A stretch of 64,000 nucleotides of DNA from Sphingomonadales bacterium (lineage in GTDB: Bacteria; Pseudomonadota; Alphaproteobacteria; Sphingomonadales; Sphingomonadaceae), in NCBI GenBank assembly GCA_014763545.1, contig JACXVD010000013.1, positions 18,400-82,399 of the forward strand, given 5' to 3'. Position numbers and translations under genes: made by a program. The notes below the pieces were generated by a model. The model was not told the DNA's origin. It was given only the letters and a program-made list of their open reading frames with translations, and did no database searches. Of the stretch, positions 63,814 to 64,000 are shown piece after piece (the first letter of the stretch is position 1; each line of letters begins with the position of its first letter).

Positions 63814-64000
63814 ATGAAACGCCCCTCGCTCACCCTCGCGGCTGCCCTGCCGATCCTGCTGCTCGCCGCCTGCGGCCAGTCCGACACCGATCCGGGGCCG
63901 GGCGGGGTTACCGTGGGCGAAGCGCGTGCGCTGGACGAAGCGGCCGAAATGATCGAGGCGCGCCGGCTGCCGCCCGAAGCGGTGCCGGGCGAGGCTGCTC
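63814..64000 (+). CDS. Lipoprotein, partial at window end
   Basis: The first 62 codons of a second lipoprotein, open to the window edge. The signal MKRPSLTLAAALPILLLAAC ends with lipobox LAAC at position 20. The mature start GQSDTDPGPGGVTVGEARA continues into an acidic helix (ALDEAAEMIEARR). No family can be assigned from this fragment. It is transcribed in the same direction as the preceding lipoprotein but beyond its terminator, so it probably has its own promoter. Confidence 0.75.
   Translation, partial: MKRPSLTLAAALPILLLAACGQSDTDPGPGGVTVGEARALDEAAEMIEARRLPPEAVPGEAA

Overview
This is a GC-rich (roughly two-thirds G+C by eye) chromosomal window. It looks like a marine or freshwater alphaproteobacterium of the order Sphingomonadales, most likely the Erythrobacteraceae (Erythrobacter, Qipengyuania or Altererythrobacter type). 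That placement rests on gene content and protein style: a wcaI-type exopolysaccharide cluster, a large TonB-dependent receptor next to a secreted tannase-like esterase, tandem 7TM-GGDEF proteins, a YdcH/DUF465 protein, an SPFH protein paired with a ribbon-helix-helix protein, and an N-terminally extended RibA. I found no rRNA, tRNA, IS element or CRISPR array. Genes are densely packed. Stop/start overlaps (ATGA, TTGA, TGATG and one apparent CTGA) are frequent, so many genes are probably translationally coupled.

Layout. 1-9028: exopolysaccharide region with an initiating sugar-phosphate transferase, a small secreted membrane protein on the other strand, a WcaI-like glycosyltransferase, a Wzy/ligase-like membrane protein, a GT4 glycosyltransferase, a two-gene insert resembling the base and fibre of a gene-transfer-agent head spike (the fibre carries an SGNH esterase domain), and a GT2 glycosyltransferase. 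9053-17594: ftsH, a DsbA-like oxidoreductase, DUF1295, an acyltransferase, an osmoprotectant-type ABC transporter with fused permease and binding protein, midA and lgt. 17743-27682: acyl-CoA synthetase, glnD, a PadR regulator with a striking palindromic operator and its membrane partner, a WYL-like protein, trmL, a YggS-type protein, a ThiE-like protein and ftsK.

27698-33252: a tannase/feruloyl-esterase-like enzyme divergent from a TonB receptor that is broken by an internal deletion plus frameshift, then alanine dehydrogenase. 33287-45322: two tandem diguanylate cyclases, a thioesterase, oligopeptidase B with a 33-bp tandem repeat at its 3' end, divergent aminopeptidase P, VOC and cupin proteins, an EF-hand protein and a two-component system. 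45326-56724: a HerA-like ATPase, a pabB-pabC fusion coupled to an aminotransferase, a pseudouridine synthase and arfB, then rpmG, a LolA-like protein, a leader with a strong terminator, a GCS2-type ligase coupled to an M14-type deacylase, xth and ribA. 56774-64000: a Sel1-repeat protein, a beta-helix protein, an SPFH/RHH/hydrolase operon, a DUF465 protein, recQ and two small lipoproteins, the last running off the window.

Functional threads. The first 9 kb makes and modifies surface polysaccharide, and the spike-like pair inside it may bind or trim that polysaccharide. Envelope maintenance recurs (lgt, lolA-like, ftsH, DsbA-like, acyltransferase). Signalling includes c-di-GMP synthesis by two enzymes lacking the usual inhibitory site and a possible calcium-linked EF-hand/two-component module.
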